NCBI RefSeq assembly: GCF_015624505.1
Contig: NZ_CP061379.1
Location: 4,402,001-4,466,000 of the forward strand
Length of the DNA: 64,000 bases
Direction of reading: 5' to 3'
From: Bradyrhizobium commune
Lineage (GTDB): Bacteria; Pseudomonadota; Alphaproteobacteria; Rhizobiales; Xanthobacteraceae
This document shows positions 18,691-29,434 of the stretch, piece by piece (the first letter of the stretch is position 1; the number at the start of each line of letters is the position of its first letter). The translations under genes and the position numbers were made by a program. The notes beneath the pieces were generated by a model. The model did no database searches. It was not told where the DNA came from and saw nothing but the letters and a program-made list of their open reading frames with translations.

Positions 18691-19286
18691 CGAAACCTTG
18701 TGTCGCCCGACGGGCAAAACACCCAAAGCATGGGTCAAGCCGGCGACCCAAAAATATTCTTCTTTACCGAAATTCGGAAACGGCGTATGTGTCGCCTCAC
18801 TCCGGCCCATGGAAGAGGGGCGTATCGCGATCGTCACGACGCGGGCCGGACGGCGGTGGACGTGGGTCACATCGGCGCGATGAGGTTTTGCAGGGCGGGC
18901 AACCGTGAGCGAGGCCGTCGCGCAAACGACCGGTGTGGCTTGCGTACGGCAAAATCGTGTGGTCCTGACGCCCGGGGTCTGTGCGTCAAGTCTTGCGGTG
19001 ATGGGGGTGGCCCAACCGGGCCCGCGCATCAGCCATCCGCAAGGCGACGGGGGCAATAGTGCAACGCTCCCCGGGGAGATCACGACATAAGCCGTTCCAA
19101 CCATCGCGCAGGGAAGGCTGGGATGATCCGGTTGCCCTGTTACCCGCTATGCCCTGTAGCGCAATCTACTTCTTGCATAGCGGTCAATGGGAGCCAGCCG
19201 GCTCCCGGTCTTCCCTGCGCCCTCTTTCATTTGAGGGTGACGCGATCAAGCAAAGCTCGGGCGAAACGCGCCGCGAGGATGCGAAG
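18691..19286 (+). repeat. 596-bp interspersed repeat, copy A
   Basis: Reverse-complement twin of 51732-52327. From about 18764 to 19286 the copies differ at only a handful of positions (for example ccatgga/ccaagga). From 18691 to 18763 they are clearly related but diverged. Both end exactly after ggatgcgaag. It has no transposase, and its position between genes suggests a non-autonomous element spread by an unknown route. Confidence 0.9.
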
Positions 19287-19335
19287 CTGCGTCCAAGAGA
19301 GATCGAATGATGCTGCGGCGAGCGCATACCCATCG

Positions 19336-19467
19336 CCGTCACCCTGAGGCGCTCGCCTCTTCGGCGAGCCTCGAAGGGCGACGGCCCGGCTGCATCTCGG
19401 CCGTTCATCCTTCGAGGCTCGGCATGCGATGCTTTCGCATCACATGCCTCGCACCTCAGGATGACGG
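19336..19467. repeat. hairpin-forming intergenic repeat (CCGTCA...TGACGG type)
   Basis: Imperfect inverted repeat: CCGTCACCCTGAGG at the left end pairs with CCTCAGGATGACGG at the right (one mismatch), with further internal hairpins (CGCTCGCC/GGCGAGCC). This resembles a Rhizobiales intergenic repeat family. It ends a few bases before the TSUP gene. Confidence 0.75.
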
Positions 19468-19541
19468 AATGGACGTGCCCGCCGCCATTCACGCCTCCCC
19501 CCGTCACCGGCTACACTGCCCCGATTCAGGGAGACCCACCC

Positions 19542-20270
19542 TTGGCCTTACTCTTCGTCCTCAGCATCGGCCTGCTCGCCGGCACCATCTCCGGCATCGT
19601 CGGCACCGGGTCGTCGATCATGCTGATGCCGGTGCTGGTCTATGCCTATGGGCCGAAAGAGGCCGTGCCGATCATGGCGGTGGCTTCCGTGATGGCGAAT
19701 TTTTCGCGCATTCTGGCGTGGTGGCGCCAGATCGACTGGCGGGCCTGCGCGGCCTATTCGGTCACGGGGATTCCGGCCGCGGTGCTGGGCGCGCGGACGC
19801 TGCTCGCCCTGCCCTCGCACGCTGTAGATCTTGCCATCGGCATCTTCCTGATCGCGATGGTGCCGGTGCGGCACTGGCTGGCGCGGCACGACCTGAAGGC
19901 CGGTCTCTGGCATCTTACGATCGGCGGCGCGATGATCGGCTATCTCACCGGCATCGTGGTCTCGACCGGCCCGCTCAGCGTGCCGCTGTTCCTGTTCTAC
20001 GGCCTGAGCAAGGGCGCCTTCCTCGCCACCGAGGCGGCCTCCTCGCTCGGTCTGTATTTCGCGAAATCAGTGACGTTCGAGCGCTTCGGCGCGCTGACCG
20101 GCGATGTGTTCATCAAAGGCCTGATCGCAGGCTCCTCGCTGATGGCCGGCGCCTTCATCGCAAAACGATTCGTGCTGCATCTGAAACCGGACGTGTTCCG
20201 CCTGGTGATGGACGCGATCATGGTCGCAGCCGGGCTCTCCATGCTATGGAACGCCACGCAATCCTCCTGA
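19542..20270 (+). CDS. TSUP-family (TauE/SafE) membrane transporter
   Basis: 242-aa protein with 7-8 hydrophobic helices and the TSUP repeat pattern GIVGTGSSIMLMPVL near the N-terminus. The family exports or takes up sulfite, sulfoacetate or other organosulfur anions. I prefer TTG 19542 (GGGAG 9 nt upstream). The in-frame ATG at 19461 lies inside an intergenic hairpin repeat and would add a proline-rich stretch before the first helix. It lies 16 bp upstream of radA. Confidence 0.8.
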   Translation: MALLFVLSIGLLAGTISGIVGTGSSIMLMPVLVYAYGPKEAVPIMAVASVMANFSRILAWWRQIDWRACAAYSVTGIPAAVLGARTLLALPSHAVDLAIGIFLIAMVPVRHWLARHDLKAGLWHLTIGGAMIGYLTGIVVSTGPLSVPLFLFYGLSKGAFLATEAASSLGLYFAKSVTFERFGALTGDVFIKGLIAGSSLMAGAFIAKRFVLHLKPDVFRLVMDAIMVAAGLSMLWNATQSS

Positions 20271-20286
20271 GACCGATTCACTTTCG

Positions 20287-21732
<1,446 letters not shown>

Positions 21733-21900
21733 GTGGAGGTGACGTCCCGCGCCCCCGCCGCTATACAGCCGTCACAAAAGCAGCACGGGATTGCGTGGTT
21801 GCGGCCTTGCCGGGAGCACCGTCTGCCCCTCTTTTAGGGCGGCGGCCAAACACCGATTCGCTGAGCACCCTTTGAGAGTACGAGCGGACCAGACCAGCCG

Positions 21901-22530
21901 ATGCCAGTAACACTCCTCGACCTGATTCTGCTCGGTGTGATGCTGATCTCGGGCCTGCTCGCCATGGTCCGCGGCTTCATGCGCGAAATCCTGTCGATCG
22001 CGGCGTGGGGCACGGCGGCGATCGTGACGCTGTACTCGTTCTCCAAGCTGCTGCCGACCGCAAAGACCTATTTCAACAACGACACCGTCGCGAGCGTGGT
22101 GGTCGTCGCCGGCGTGTTCGTCGGTACCCTGATCGTGGTCTCCGTGATCACGGTCCGGATCTCCGACATGATCCTGGATTCGCGGATCGGCGCGCTGGAC
22201 CGTACCCTCGGCTTCCTGTTCGGGCTGGCGCGCGGGCTTTTGATCGTCGTGGTCGCCTTCCTGTTCTTCACCTGGCTGGTCCCGGACAAGCAGCGCCCGG
22301 ACTGGGTCACCGGAGCCAAATCCCGCGTGGTGCTCCAGGGAACCGGGGATTGGCTGATGTCCCTCTTGCCGGATGACCCCGAGAACACCATCTTGAAGAG
22401 ATTCAAGAAAAACAAACCAGATGATGATCAAGCTGACTCCGACCAGCAGCCGGCGGGCAGTGGCGACGGATACAGTAAACCGGCTCGTGACAGCCTTAAG
22501 AAGCTGATCGAGAAACCTGCGGCGCGTTGA
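21901..22530 (+). CDS. cvpA: CvpA-family membrane protein
   Basis: 209-aa protein with four hydrophobic helices in the first 125 residues (LDLILLGVMLISGLLAMVRG opens it), then a polar tail rich in Asp/Lys. CvpA proteins (named from colicin V production) are linked to envelope integrity and commonly lie upstream of purF, as here. The stop is 30 bp before the purF start. Confidence 0.92.
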   Translation: MPVTLLDLILLGVMLISGLLAMVRGFMREILSIAAWGTAAIVTLYSFSKLLPTAKTYFNNDTVASVVVVAGVFVGTLIVVSVITVRISDMILDSRIGALDRTLGFLFGLARGLLIVVVAFLFFTWLVPDKQRPDWVTGAKSRVVLQGTGDWLMSLLPDDPENTILKRFKKNKPDDDQADSDQQPAGSGDGYSKPARDSLKKLIEKPAAR

Positions 22531-22559
22531 TTTGGCCCCAAAAGAGAGGCGCGGACGAG

Positions 22560-24083
22560 ATGCGAAACCCTGACCAGGACGCCCAGCTTGATCTCGACTT
22601 GAACAGGCCCTCGGGCCCGGCCGCGATCGAGCTACAGGACGACCTGGAGGGAGACACGCTGCGCGAGGAATGCGGCGTCTTCGGCATCTATGGACACCCG
22701 GACGCCGCCGCCATCACCGCCCTCGGTCTTCACGCCCTTCAGCACCGCGGCCAGGAAGCCGCAGGCATCGTCTCCTACGACGGCAGCCGCTTTCACTCCG
22801 AACGCCGCCTCGGCCTCGTCGGCGATACCTTCTCCCGCCGCGAGGTGATCGATCGCCTGCCCGGCAACATGTCGGTCGGCCATGTCCGCTACTCCACCAC
22901 CGGCGCAACCATCCTGCGCAACGTGCAGCCGCTGTTTGCCGAGCTCAATGCCGGCGGCCTCGCGGTCGCCCACAACGGCAACCTCACCAACGGCCTGACG
23001 CTGCGCCGCGAGCTCGTGAAGAGCGGCGCGATGATGCAGTCGACCACCGACACCGAGGTGATCCTGCATCTGGTCGCGCGCTCCAAGCGCGCCCGCTTCA
23101 TCGAGCGCTACATCGACGCGTTGCGCGAGATCGAAGGCGCCTATGCGCTGGTCTCGCTGACCAACAAGAAGCTGGTCGGCGCGCGCGATCCGCGCGGCAT
23201 CCGTCCCTTGGTGCTCGGCGAGCTCGACGGCTGCCCGATCCTGACCTCGGAGACCTGCGCGCTCGACATCATCGGCGCGCGCTTCGTCCGCGACATCGAG
23301 CCCGGCGAGGTCATCGTGTTCGATGAGAACGGCCAGGACATCCACAAGCCGTTCCCGCCGATCGCGCCGCGGCCCTGCATCTTTGAATACATCTACTTCT
23401 CCCGTCCGGATTCCATCGTCCACGGCCGCTCGGTCTACGAGGTGCGCAAGGCCTTCGGCGCGCAGCTCGCACGCGAGAGCCACGTACCCGTTGACGTCGT
23501 CGTGCCGGTGCCGGATTCCGGCGTGCCTGCGGCGGTCGGCTACAGCCAGCATTCCGGCGTGCCGTTCGAGCTCGGCATCATCCGCAACCACTATGTCGGC
23601 CGCACCTTCATCCAGCCGACGCAGGCGATCCGCGAATCCGGCGTGCGCATGAAGCATTCGGCCAACCGCGCCGCGATCGAAGGCAAGCGCATCATCCTGA
23701 TCGACGACTCGCTGGTGCGCGGCACCACCTCGAAGAAGATCGTGCGCATGATGCGCGATGCCGGCGCGAAGGAAGTGCACTTCCGTCTCGCGTCGCCCCC
23801 GATCCTCTATCCCGACTATTACGGCATCGACCTGCCCGATCGTGGCGGCCTTCTTGCGGCGACGCATTCGCTGGAAGAGATGCGCGAGCTCATCGGCGCC
23901 GACTCGCTCGCGTTCCTGTCGATCGACGGCATGTACCGCGCCATGGGCGAGCCCGGCCGCGACCCGGCCAATCCGAAGTTCTCGGACCACTGCTTCACCG
24001 GGGCCTATCCGACCCACCTCACCGACCAGACCCAGACCGAGCCGCAGCCGCGGCAATTGTCGCTGCTGGCGGAGGCGAGTTAA
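22560..24083 (+). CDS. purF: amidophosphoribosyltransferase
   Basis: 507-aa enzyme of the first committed step of purine synthesis (PRPP plus glutamine to phosphoribosylamine). A propeptide of 37 residues precedes the catalytic CGVFGIYGH, where the Cys must be exposed by cleavage. The PRPP-binding loop VILIDDSLVRGTTS-like motif (IILIDDSLVRGTT) is at about 380-392. ATG 22560 is chosen; a TTG at 22527 overlapping the cvpA stop is the frame's upstream limit. Confidence 0.96.
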   Translation: MRNPDQDAQLDLDLNRPSGPAAIELQDDLEGDTLREECGVFGIYGHPDAAAITALGLHALQHRGQEAAGIVSYDGSRFHSERRLGLVGDTFSRREVIDRLPGNMSVGHVRYSTTGATILRNVQPLFAELNAGGLAVAHNGNLTNGLTLRRELVKSGAMMQSTTDTEVILHLVARSKRARFIERYIDALREIEGAYALVSLTNKKLVGARDPRGIRPLVLGELDGCPILTSETCALDIIGARFVRDIEPGEVIVFDENGQDIHKPFPPIAPRPCIFEYIYFSRPDSIVHGRSVYEVRKAFGAQLARESHVPVDVVVPVPDSGVPAAVGYSQHSGVPFELGIIRNHYVGRTFIQPTQAIRESGVRMKHSANRAAIEGKRIILIDDSLVRGTTSKKIVRMMRDAGAKEVHFRLASPPILYPDYYGIDLPDRGGLLAATHSLEEMRELIGADSLAFLSIDGMYRAMGEPGRDPANPKFSDHCFTGAYPTHLTDQTQTEPQPRQLSLLAEAS

Positions 24084-24086
24084 ACT

Positions 24087-24230
24087 CGTCGCCCCGGCGA
24101 AGGCCGGGGCCCATAACCACAGCTCTTTGTGGTGTGAAGAAAGTTGCAACGACCATCTTCGTGAATCATGACGGTCACGGCGTATGGGTCCCGGCCCCCG
24201 TGCGCAATTGCGCACTAGGCCGGGACGACG
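24087..24230. repeat. hairpin-rich intergenic repeat downstream of purF
   Basis: About 144-bp element with imperfect outer arms CGTCGCCCCGGC and GCCGGGACGACG. Inside are an 8-bp hairpin GCCCCGGC/GCCGGGGC and a perfect 16-bp palindrome GTGCGCAATTGCGCAC (24200-24215). It matches an alphaproteobacterial intergenic repeat type. It could fold in RNA and close the purF transcript. Confidence 0.75.
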
Positions 24231-24247
24231 CTGGATAGAACCTCTCG

Positions 24248-24988
24248 ATGACCAAACCCCTCGCCGACCGCATCGCTCTCGTCACCGGCGCCTCGCGCGG
24301 CATCGGTTTCGCCACCGCGCTCGCGCTGGCCAAGGCTGGCGCGCATATCGTGGCGACCGCACGCACGCAGGGCGGGCTGGAAGAGCTCGACGACGAGATC
24401 CGGAAAGACGGCGGCAGCGCCACGCTGGTGCCGCTCAACCTCACCGATTCCGACGGCATCGCGCGGCTCGGTGCCGGGCTGCATGAGCGCTACGGCAAGC
24501 TCGACATCCTGGTCGGCAATGCCGGCGTGCTCGGCCCCTCCTCGCCGGTCGGCCATATCGAGCTGAAGACCTTCAACGATGTCATGGCCGTCAACGTCTC
24601 CGCGAACTTCCAGCTGATCCGCTGCATGGAGCCGCTGCTGAAGCAGTCCGACGCCGGACGTGCCGTGTTCATCACCTCGGGCGCCGCCAACAAGGCGACC
24701 GCCTATGTCAGCCCCTACGCCGCCTCCAAGGCCGCGCTGGAGACGCTGGCCCGCGCCTGGGCGCAGGAAACCGCGAACACGAAGCTGCGCGTCAATTTGT
24801 TCAATCCCGGCCCGGTCCGCACCCGCATGCGCGCGACCCTGATGCCGGGCGAGGATCCCGCGACACTCGACACGCCCGAGCAGATCGCCGAATTCATCGT
24901 CCCGATGTGCGCGCCGGACTGGACCGAGACCGGTAAGTTCTACGATTACAAGACGCGCTCGCTGATGAGCTTCCGCTCGCCGGCTTGA
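24248..24988 (+). CDS. SDR-family oxidoreductase
   Basis: 246-aa short-chain dehydrogenase/reductase. Cofactor motif TGASRGIG (about 14-21), NAG in VGNAGVLG, catalytic Ser in ITSGAAN and the YAASK pair (Tyr about 157, Lys 161). Substrate not predictable. It often follows purF in Bradyrhizobium; the hairpin repeat between suggests separate transcription. Confidence 0.9.
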   Translation: MTKPLADRIALVTGASRGIGFATALALAKAGAHIVATARTQGGLEELDDEIRKDGGSATLVPLNLTDSDGIARLGAGLHERYGKLDILVGNAGVLGPSSPVGHIELKTFNDVMAVNVSANFQLIRCMEPLLKQSDAGRAVFITSGAANKATAYVSPYAASKAALETLARAWAQETANTKLRVNLFNPGPVRTRMRATLMPGEDPATLDTPEQIAEFIVPMCAPDWTETGKFYDYKTRSLMSFRSPA

Positions 24989-25190
24989 TTGACGCGCTAA
25001 AGTCCCCGCAGCGCCGAAATGGCGCCTCAACGCATTTTGCCCAATAGTTAACCGGCGGATGACGCTACGACGCAGCGTCATCCGGCTTTAGGCGCATTGC
25101 CGCAAGCCGCGGGACAGGCTACGGAGTTGGCCGGATCAAGGCTTCGTCCAAGAAAGCCATCCGCATATTTGACAAGGGAGGAGACCTTTT

Positions 25191-26420
25191 ATGACGACGA
25201 TGTTCGCGCGCCGCGCCGCGGCCCTGCTGGCCTGTGCCGCCGCTTTCGGTTTTTCATCATCCGCCCACGCCCAGGACAAGACCGTCACGATCGGCGTGCT
25301 CAACGACATGTCGAGCCTCTACGCCGACATCGGCGGCCCCGGCTCCGTGGTGGCGGTCAAGATGGCGGTCGAGGATTCCGGCCTCGCCGCGAAGGGCTGG
25401 AAGATCGAGGTCGTCAGCGGCGATCACCAGAACAAGCCGGACATCGGCGTCAATATCGCGCGGCAATGGATCGACACCCAGAAGGTCGACATGATCACCG
25501 ACACGCCGAACTCCGGCGTGGCGCTGGCGGTCAGCAACGTCGCCAAGGAAAAGAACGTCGTCCTGCTCAACAATGGCGGCGCCAGTGCCGACCTCACCGG
25601 CAAGGCCTGCAACGCCAACACGATCTCGTATACCTACGACACCTACATGCTCGCCAACGGCACCGGCAAGGCACTGACCAAGGCCGGTGGCGATACCTGG
25701 TTCTTCCTGACCGCCGACTATGCCTTCGGCGCCGCGCTCGAGCGCGACACCAGCGCCGTTGTCACCGCGAACGGCGGCAAGGTGCTCGGCGGCGTCAAGC
25801 ATCCGCTCAACACGTCGGACTTCTCGTCGTTCCTGCTCCAGGCCCAGAACTCCAAGGCCAAGATCGTCGGGCTTGCCAATGCCGGCGGCGACACCACCAA
25901 CTCGATCAAGCAGGCGGCCGAATTCGGCATCGTTGAGGGCGGCCAGAAGCTCGCCGCGCTCCTGCTGTTCATCAACGACGTCCACTCGCTCGGCCTGAAA
26001 ACCGCGCACGGCCTGACCTTCACCGAGTCCTTCTACTGGGACCTCAACGAGGGGACACGCGCCTGGTCGAAGCGCTTCCAGGAAAAGACCGCCAACAAGG
26101 CGATGCCGTCGATGACGCAGGCGGGCAACTATGCCGGCACGCTGCATTACCTCAAGGCGCTGGAAGCGCTCGGCGGCAATCCGCATGACGGCGCCAAGGT
26201 CGTCGCCAAGATGAAGGAAATCCCGACCGACGATCCGCTGTTCGGCAAGGGCCCGCTGCGCGAGGACGGCCGCCGCATCATCCCGGCCTATCTGTTCGAG
26301 GTGAAGAAGCCGGAGGAGTCGAAGGGGCCGTGGGACTATTACAAACTGGTCGCGAACATCCCGGCGGAAGATGCCGCCAGGCCGCTCAAGGACAGCGAGT
26401 GCCCGCTGGTGAAGAAGTAA
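25191..26420 (+). CDS. periplasmic branched-chain amino-acid-type binding protein (orphan)
   Basis: 409-aa ABC-transporter substrate-binding protein. Signal peptide about 1-27 (cleavage near AHA-QD), then a type I periplasmic fold starting TVTIGVLNDMSSLYADIGG. It is clearly a paralogue of the protein at 36152-37375 (shared GGPGS, MAVEDSGLAAKGWKI and SGDHQNKPDIG segments), but has no permease or ATPase beside it. It may use the transporter 10 kb away or one outside the window. AAGGGAGGAGA gives a strong ribosome site. Confidence 0.9.
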   Translation: MTTMFARRAAALLACAAAFGFSSSAHAQDKTVTIGVLNDMSSLYADIGGPGSVVAVKMAVEDSGLAAKGWKIEVVSGDHQNKPDIGVNIARQWIDTQKVDMITDTPNSGVALAVSNVAKEKNVVLLNNGGASADLTGKACNANTISYTYDTYMLANGTGKALTKAGGDTWFFLTADYAFGAALERDTSAVVTANGGKVLGGVKHPLNTSDFSSFLLQAQNSKAKIVGLANAGGDTTNSIKQAAEFGIVEGGQKLAALLLFINDVHSLGLKTAHGLTFTESFYWDLNEGTRAWSKRFQEKTANKAMPSMTQAGNYAGTLHYLKALEALGGNPHDGAKVVAKMKEIPTDDPLFGKGPLREDGRRIIPAYLFEVKKPEESKGPWDYYKLVANIPAEDAARPLKDSECPLVKK

Positions 26421-26425
26421 GAAGT

Positions 26426-26540
26426 CGTAGGGTGGGTTAGCCTCGCGGCTACGCGACGCGCAGTCCGCTAGGCGTAACCCACCACTTCTGTTTCTGCAGA
26501 GATCAAAGAGGTGGGTTACGCTGCGCTAACCCACCCTACG
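26426..26540. repeat. GTAGGGTGGGTTAGC-type hairpin repeat
   Basis: Perfect 16-bp outer arms CGTAGGGTGGGTTAGC (26426-26441) and GCTAACCCACCCTACG (26525-26540), with inner 12-bp arms GCGTAACCCACC (26472-26483) and GGTGGGTTACGC (26510-26521). Such elements are widespread in Bradyrhizobium. It separates the binding-protein gene from the convergent der gene and could terminate both. Confidence 0.88.
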
Positions 26541-26584
26541 AAGCCACGAGACTGCCTTCGCCACGCACACCCCCAGCAACAACG

Positions 26585-27970
26585 TCACGATGGCCGCTTG
26601 CGCTTGTGCGCGAAGGGGTTGGCCTTTTCACGAAGCGTGATGCGCACCGGCGTGCCCGGCAGCTCGAACGTCTCGCGCATGGAATTGGTCAAATAGCGCA
26701 GATAGGACTGGGGCACCGCGTCGGCGCGCGAGCAGAACAGCACGAAACTCGGCGGACGCGCCTTGTTCTGGGTGATGTAGTTCAGCTTCAGCCGGCGGCC
26801 GGACACCGCCGGCGGCGGATTGGCCTGGATGGCCTGCTCGAACCAGCGATTGAGCGCAGATGTCGGAACGCGCCTGTTCCAGACCGCGTAGGCATCCTCG
26901 ATCGCCTGCATCAGACGATCGATGCCCTCGCCCATCAGGCCGGAGACGGCGACGATCGGCACGCCCTTGACCTGCGGCAGCCAATGGTCGGCATCGCGGC
27001 GCAAGCCCGAGATCGCGCCGCCGCCCTTGGTCTCCATCAGATCCCATTTGTTGACGGCGAGCACGACCGCCCGGCCCTCGCGCTCGATCAGATCCGCAAT
27101 CCGGAGGTCCTGCTCCTCAAAACGGTTCTGCGTGTCCATCATCAGCACGACGACTTCGGCAAAGCGCACCGCGCGCAACGCGTCCGCAACCGACAGCTTT
27201 TCCAGCTTCTCCTCGATGCGCGAACGCCGGCGCAGACCCGCGGTGTCGAACACGCGAAAATCGCGGCCCTTCCAGTTGATCTCGACCGCGATGGAGTCGC
27301 GCGTCGTACCGGCCTCGGGGCTCGTCAGCAGGCGCTCCTCGCCGAGCAGATGATTGATCAGCGTCGACTTGCCGGCATTGGGCCGGCCGACGATGGCGAC
27401 CCGGATCGGCCGCGTCGCAGCCTCTTCCTCGGAGAGCGGCGCGTCATCGTCCTCGGCTTCATCCTCGTGGATGGGCTCCGGCATCAGCTTGGCGAGCGCG
27501 TCATAGAGTTCGCCCATGCCCTCGCCGTGCTCGGCCGAGATCTGGATGGGATCGCCGAGACCGAGCGCAAAGGCCTCCATCGCGCCGGCGTCGCCATGCT
27601 TGCCCTCGCTCTTGTTGGCGACCAGCAGCACGGGCTTGTCGGCGCGGCGGGCGAAATCGGCGAAGGCGCGATCGGTGGGCGTCAGGCCGATGCGGGCATC
27701 GATCACGAAGAACAGCGCATCGGCCTGCGCGATCGCGGTCTCGGTCTGCTCCTGCATCCGCGCGGTCAGCGAGCCCTTGGCGCCCTCGTCGAGGCCGGCG
27801 GTATCGATGATGGTGAATTCGAGATCGCCGAGCCTGGCCTCGCCCTCGCGGCGGTCGCGGGTGACGCCGGGCAGATCATCGACGAGCGCGAGCTTCTGTC
27901 CGACCAGGCGGTTGAACAGCGTCGACTTGCCGACATTGGGGCGGCCGATAATGGCGATCGTAAAGGACAT
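26585..27970 (-). CDS. der: ribosome-assembly GTPase Der (EngA)
   Basis: 461-aa protein with two tandem G domains: GRPNVGKST (about 9-17) with TRDRREG and NKSE, then GRPNAGKST (about 194-202) with TTRDS and NKWD, followed by a KH-like domain. It is needed for 50S subunit maturation. An acidic linker ([16 protein letters not shown]) between the G domains is normal for the group. It ends the minus-strand group with the lipoprotein and TPR genes. Confidence 0.97.
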   Translation of the reverse strand: MSFTIAIIGRPNVGKSTLFNRLVGQKLALVDDLPGVTRDRREGEARLGDLEFTIIDTAGLDEGAKGSLTARMQEQTETAIAQADALFFVIDARIGLTPTDRAFADFARRADKPVLLVANKSEGKHGDAGAMEAFALGLGDPIQISAEHGEGMGELYDALAKLMPEPIHEDEAEDDDAPLSEEEAATRPIRVAIVGRPNAGKSTLINHLLGEERLLTSPEAGTTRDSIAVEINWKGRDFRVFDTAGLRRRSRIEEKLEKLSVADALRAVRFAEVVVLMMDTQNRFEEQDLRIADLIEREGRAVVLAVNKWDLMETKGGGAISGLRRDADHWLPQVKGVPIVAVSGLMGEGIDRLMQAIEDAYAVWNRRVPTSALNRWFEQAIQANPPPAVSGRRLKLNYITQNKARPPSFVLFCSRADAVPQSYLRYLTNSMRETFELPGTPVRITLREKANPFAHKRKRPS

Positions 27971-28020
27971 TGGTCATTCGTGCGCCGCGGAGGCTGCGCC
28001 TGTCAATTCAGAGAAAAATG

Positions 28021-28578
28021 TCAGCGCGAGAAGCTGCCGCTCGGCAGCGGCGCCGGGAAAGCGCCTTGCGTCTGCTGTTGCTGGGTGGTCGTGGTCTGGG
28101 CCGATTGTGCCGGCTGCTGCGCGGGCTGATCCGGAGGCGGCGCGGTGGTACGCTTGCGGACGATCTTCTGCTTCGGCGGCGGTGCGGCCGGCGCGGGTGC
28201 AGCTTCCGGCTGAGCCTCGCCATCGACTTCGCCGGCCGGCGCTTCGGCAGGTGCTGCCGGCTGCCTGGTCTTCTTCGCCTTGGCGGATTTCGACGGCTTT
28301 GCAGCCTCAGCAGGCGGCGGCTCGACCGGCAGAGCAGCGACGGCAGGCGCGTTCGGATCCTGCTGCTGCGCGCCCTTGTACATGTCCTTCGGCACGCCCT
28401 GCTCGAGGCCCGGCACGCCTTCGGGGAACACCGGCTTGCGGTCGCCAGGCAGCTTCTTCTTGGTGTCGAGCCAATCCATCAGGTCGCTCGGATCGAATCC
28501 GCCGCTGGAGCAGCCGCCCAGGAGGCCCGTAAAGGCGATCAGGACGGCGGCTGCGATCAAACGTGGCGTACGGCGCAT
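28021..28578 (-). CDS. low-complexity lipoprotein
   Basis: 185-aa protein with lipobox LGGC (Cys about 23) after a hydrophobic signal, so it would be a lipid-anchored envelope protein. After a short ordered start (FDPSDLMDWLDTKKKLPG) it is mostly Pro/Ala/Gln/Lys-rich. This fits the small lipoprotein usually found between der and the TPR protein in Bradyrhizobium. No function known. Confidence 0.8.
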   Translation of the reverse strand: MRRTPRLIAAAVLIAFTGLLGGCSSGGFDPSDLMDWLDTKKKLPGDRKPVFPEGVPGLEQGVPKDMYKGAQQQDPNAPAVAALPVEPPPAEAAKPSKSAKAKKTRQPAAPAEAPAGEVDGEAQPEAAPAPAAPPPKQKIVRKRTTAPPPDQPAQQPAQSAQTTTTQQQQTQGAFPAPLPSGSFSR

Positions 28579-28610
28579 ATCGATATCTCGTCTTAGCTCT
28601 TACTTGGCCG

Positions 28611-29264
28611 TCAGCTTTTGGCGACGGGCGGCAGCAGGGCCTGAAGCGCCTCGGCGCGCGAGCGCAGGCCCGGCGGCGTTTCACCGTCATCGGCGATCGC
28701 GTCGAGCCATTTGCGCGCCGCGGTCGTGTCGTTATTGCGCCAGGCCGACAGCGCGAGCATCTCGCGGGCGCTGTGGCGGAAGGTCGATTTGGGTTCAGCG
28801 GAAGCTTCAAGCCGCTGCTGCATGTCGGCATAGCTCGCGCTGTCGAGCAGCAAGCCCGCGGCGCGGATCTTCGCCAGATCCTGCCACTCGGAGCCGATGC
28901 CGCGATCGGCGGCGATGTCGTCATACATCTTCGCGCCGGCCTTGGGATCACGTGCCGCCGCCTCGGCGGCAGCCCGCAGCCGCGCCAGGGTGCGGTAACC
29001 CGATGGCGCCTTGGCGGCAATATCGGCGAAGGCCGCCTCGGCCTCGGTGTGCTTGTTCTGCTCGGACAGCTCGACGGCCTTCTCGAAGAGTGCGCCGGCC
29101 TCGGCGGCCTTCTTCGCCTCCAGGTACTGATAGCCGCGCCAGCCGCCCACGGCGGCCACGATCAGCACCATCAGGCCGATGAAGTAGATCGAATAATTGT
29201 CCCACAGCTTCTTGAGCTGCTCGCGACGGACTTCCTCGTCGACTTCGTCAAATAATTCAGACAC
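28611..29264 (-). CDS. single-pass membrane TPR protein (YfgM-like)
   Basis: 217-aa protein with cytoplasmic N-terminus (MSELFDEVDEEVRREQLKKL), one hydrophobic helix at about 28-46 and a periplasmic tetratricopeptide-like helical region. This matches the YfgM/PF09976 family located next to bamB/der. YfgM associates with SecYEG and periplasmic chaperones in E. coli; the same role here is inferred. 32 bp upstream of the lipoprotein. Confidence 0.87.
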   Translation of the reverse strand: MSELFDEVDEEVRREQLKKLWDNYSIYFIGLMVLIVAAVGGWRGYQYLEAKKAAEAGALFEKAVELSEQNKHTEAEAAFADIAAKAPSGYRTLARLRAAAEAAARDPKAGAKMYDDIAADRGIGSEWQDLAKIRAAGLLLDSASYADMQQRLEASAEPKSTFRHSAREMLALSAWRNNDTTAARKWLDAIADDGETPPGLRSRAEALQALLPPVAKS

Positions 29265-29434
29265 TTAAGCTAATCCCATGCCCGGCCGGGCGCACGCGCC
29301 AGATGGTTCGCGTCAAAGTCCCGTCCCCACGTCGCGGCGGCGATACCCTATCGATATGGCGGTGGCAAGGCAAAGCGAGCCCGATCAAGGCGTTAACACG
29401 GGGACCGGGATAACCCGGAGGCCGCCCCAGGCTC

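Larger units (their letters stand above)
18571..19541. other. gene-free stretch holding two repeat elements
   Basis: No supported gene lies here. It holds copy A of a long interspersed repeat (18691-19286) and a hairpin repeat (19336-19467). Reading frames within copy A occur identically in copy B, which reflects the duplication and not protein conservation. Confidence 0.7.

Noticed and set aside
18676..19104. 142-codon frame, and its twin at 51914-52222, that look conserved
   Set aside because: The similarity is caused by the inverted duplicated repeat. Both strands are equally conserved and several frames match, so it is DNA, not protein, conservation.
22632..24215. 527-codon minus-strand frame opposite purF
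   Set aside because: Shadow of purF; no domain recognised.
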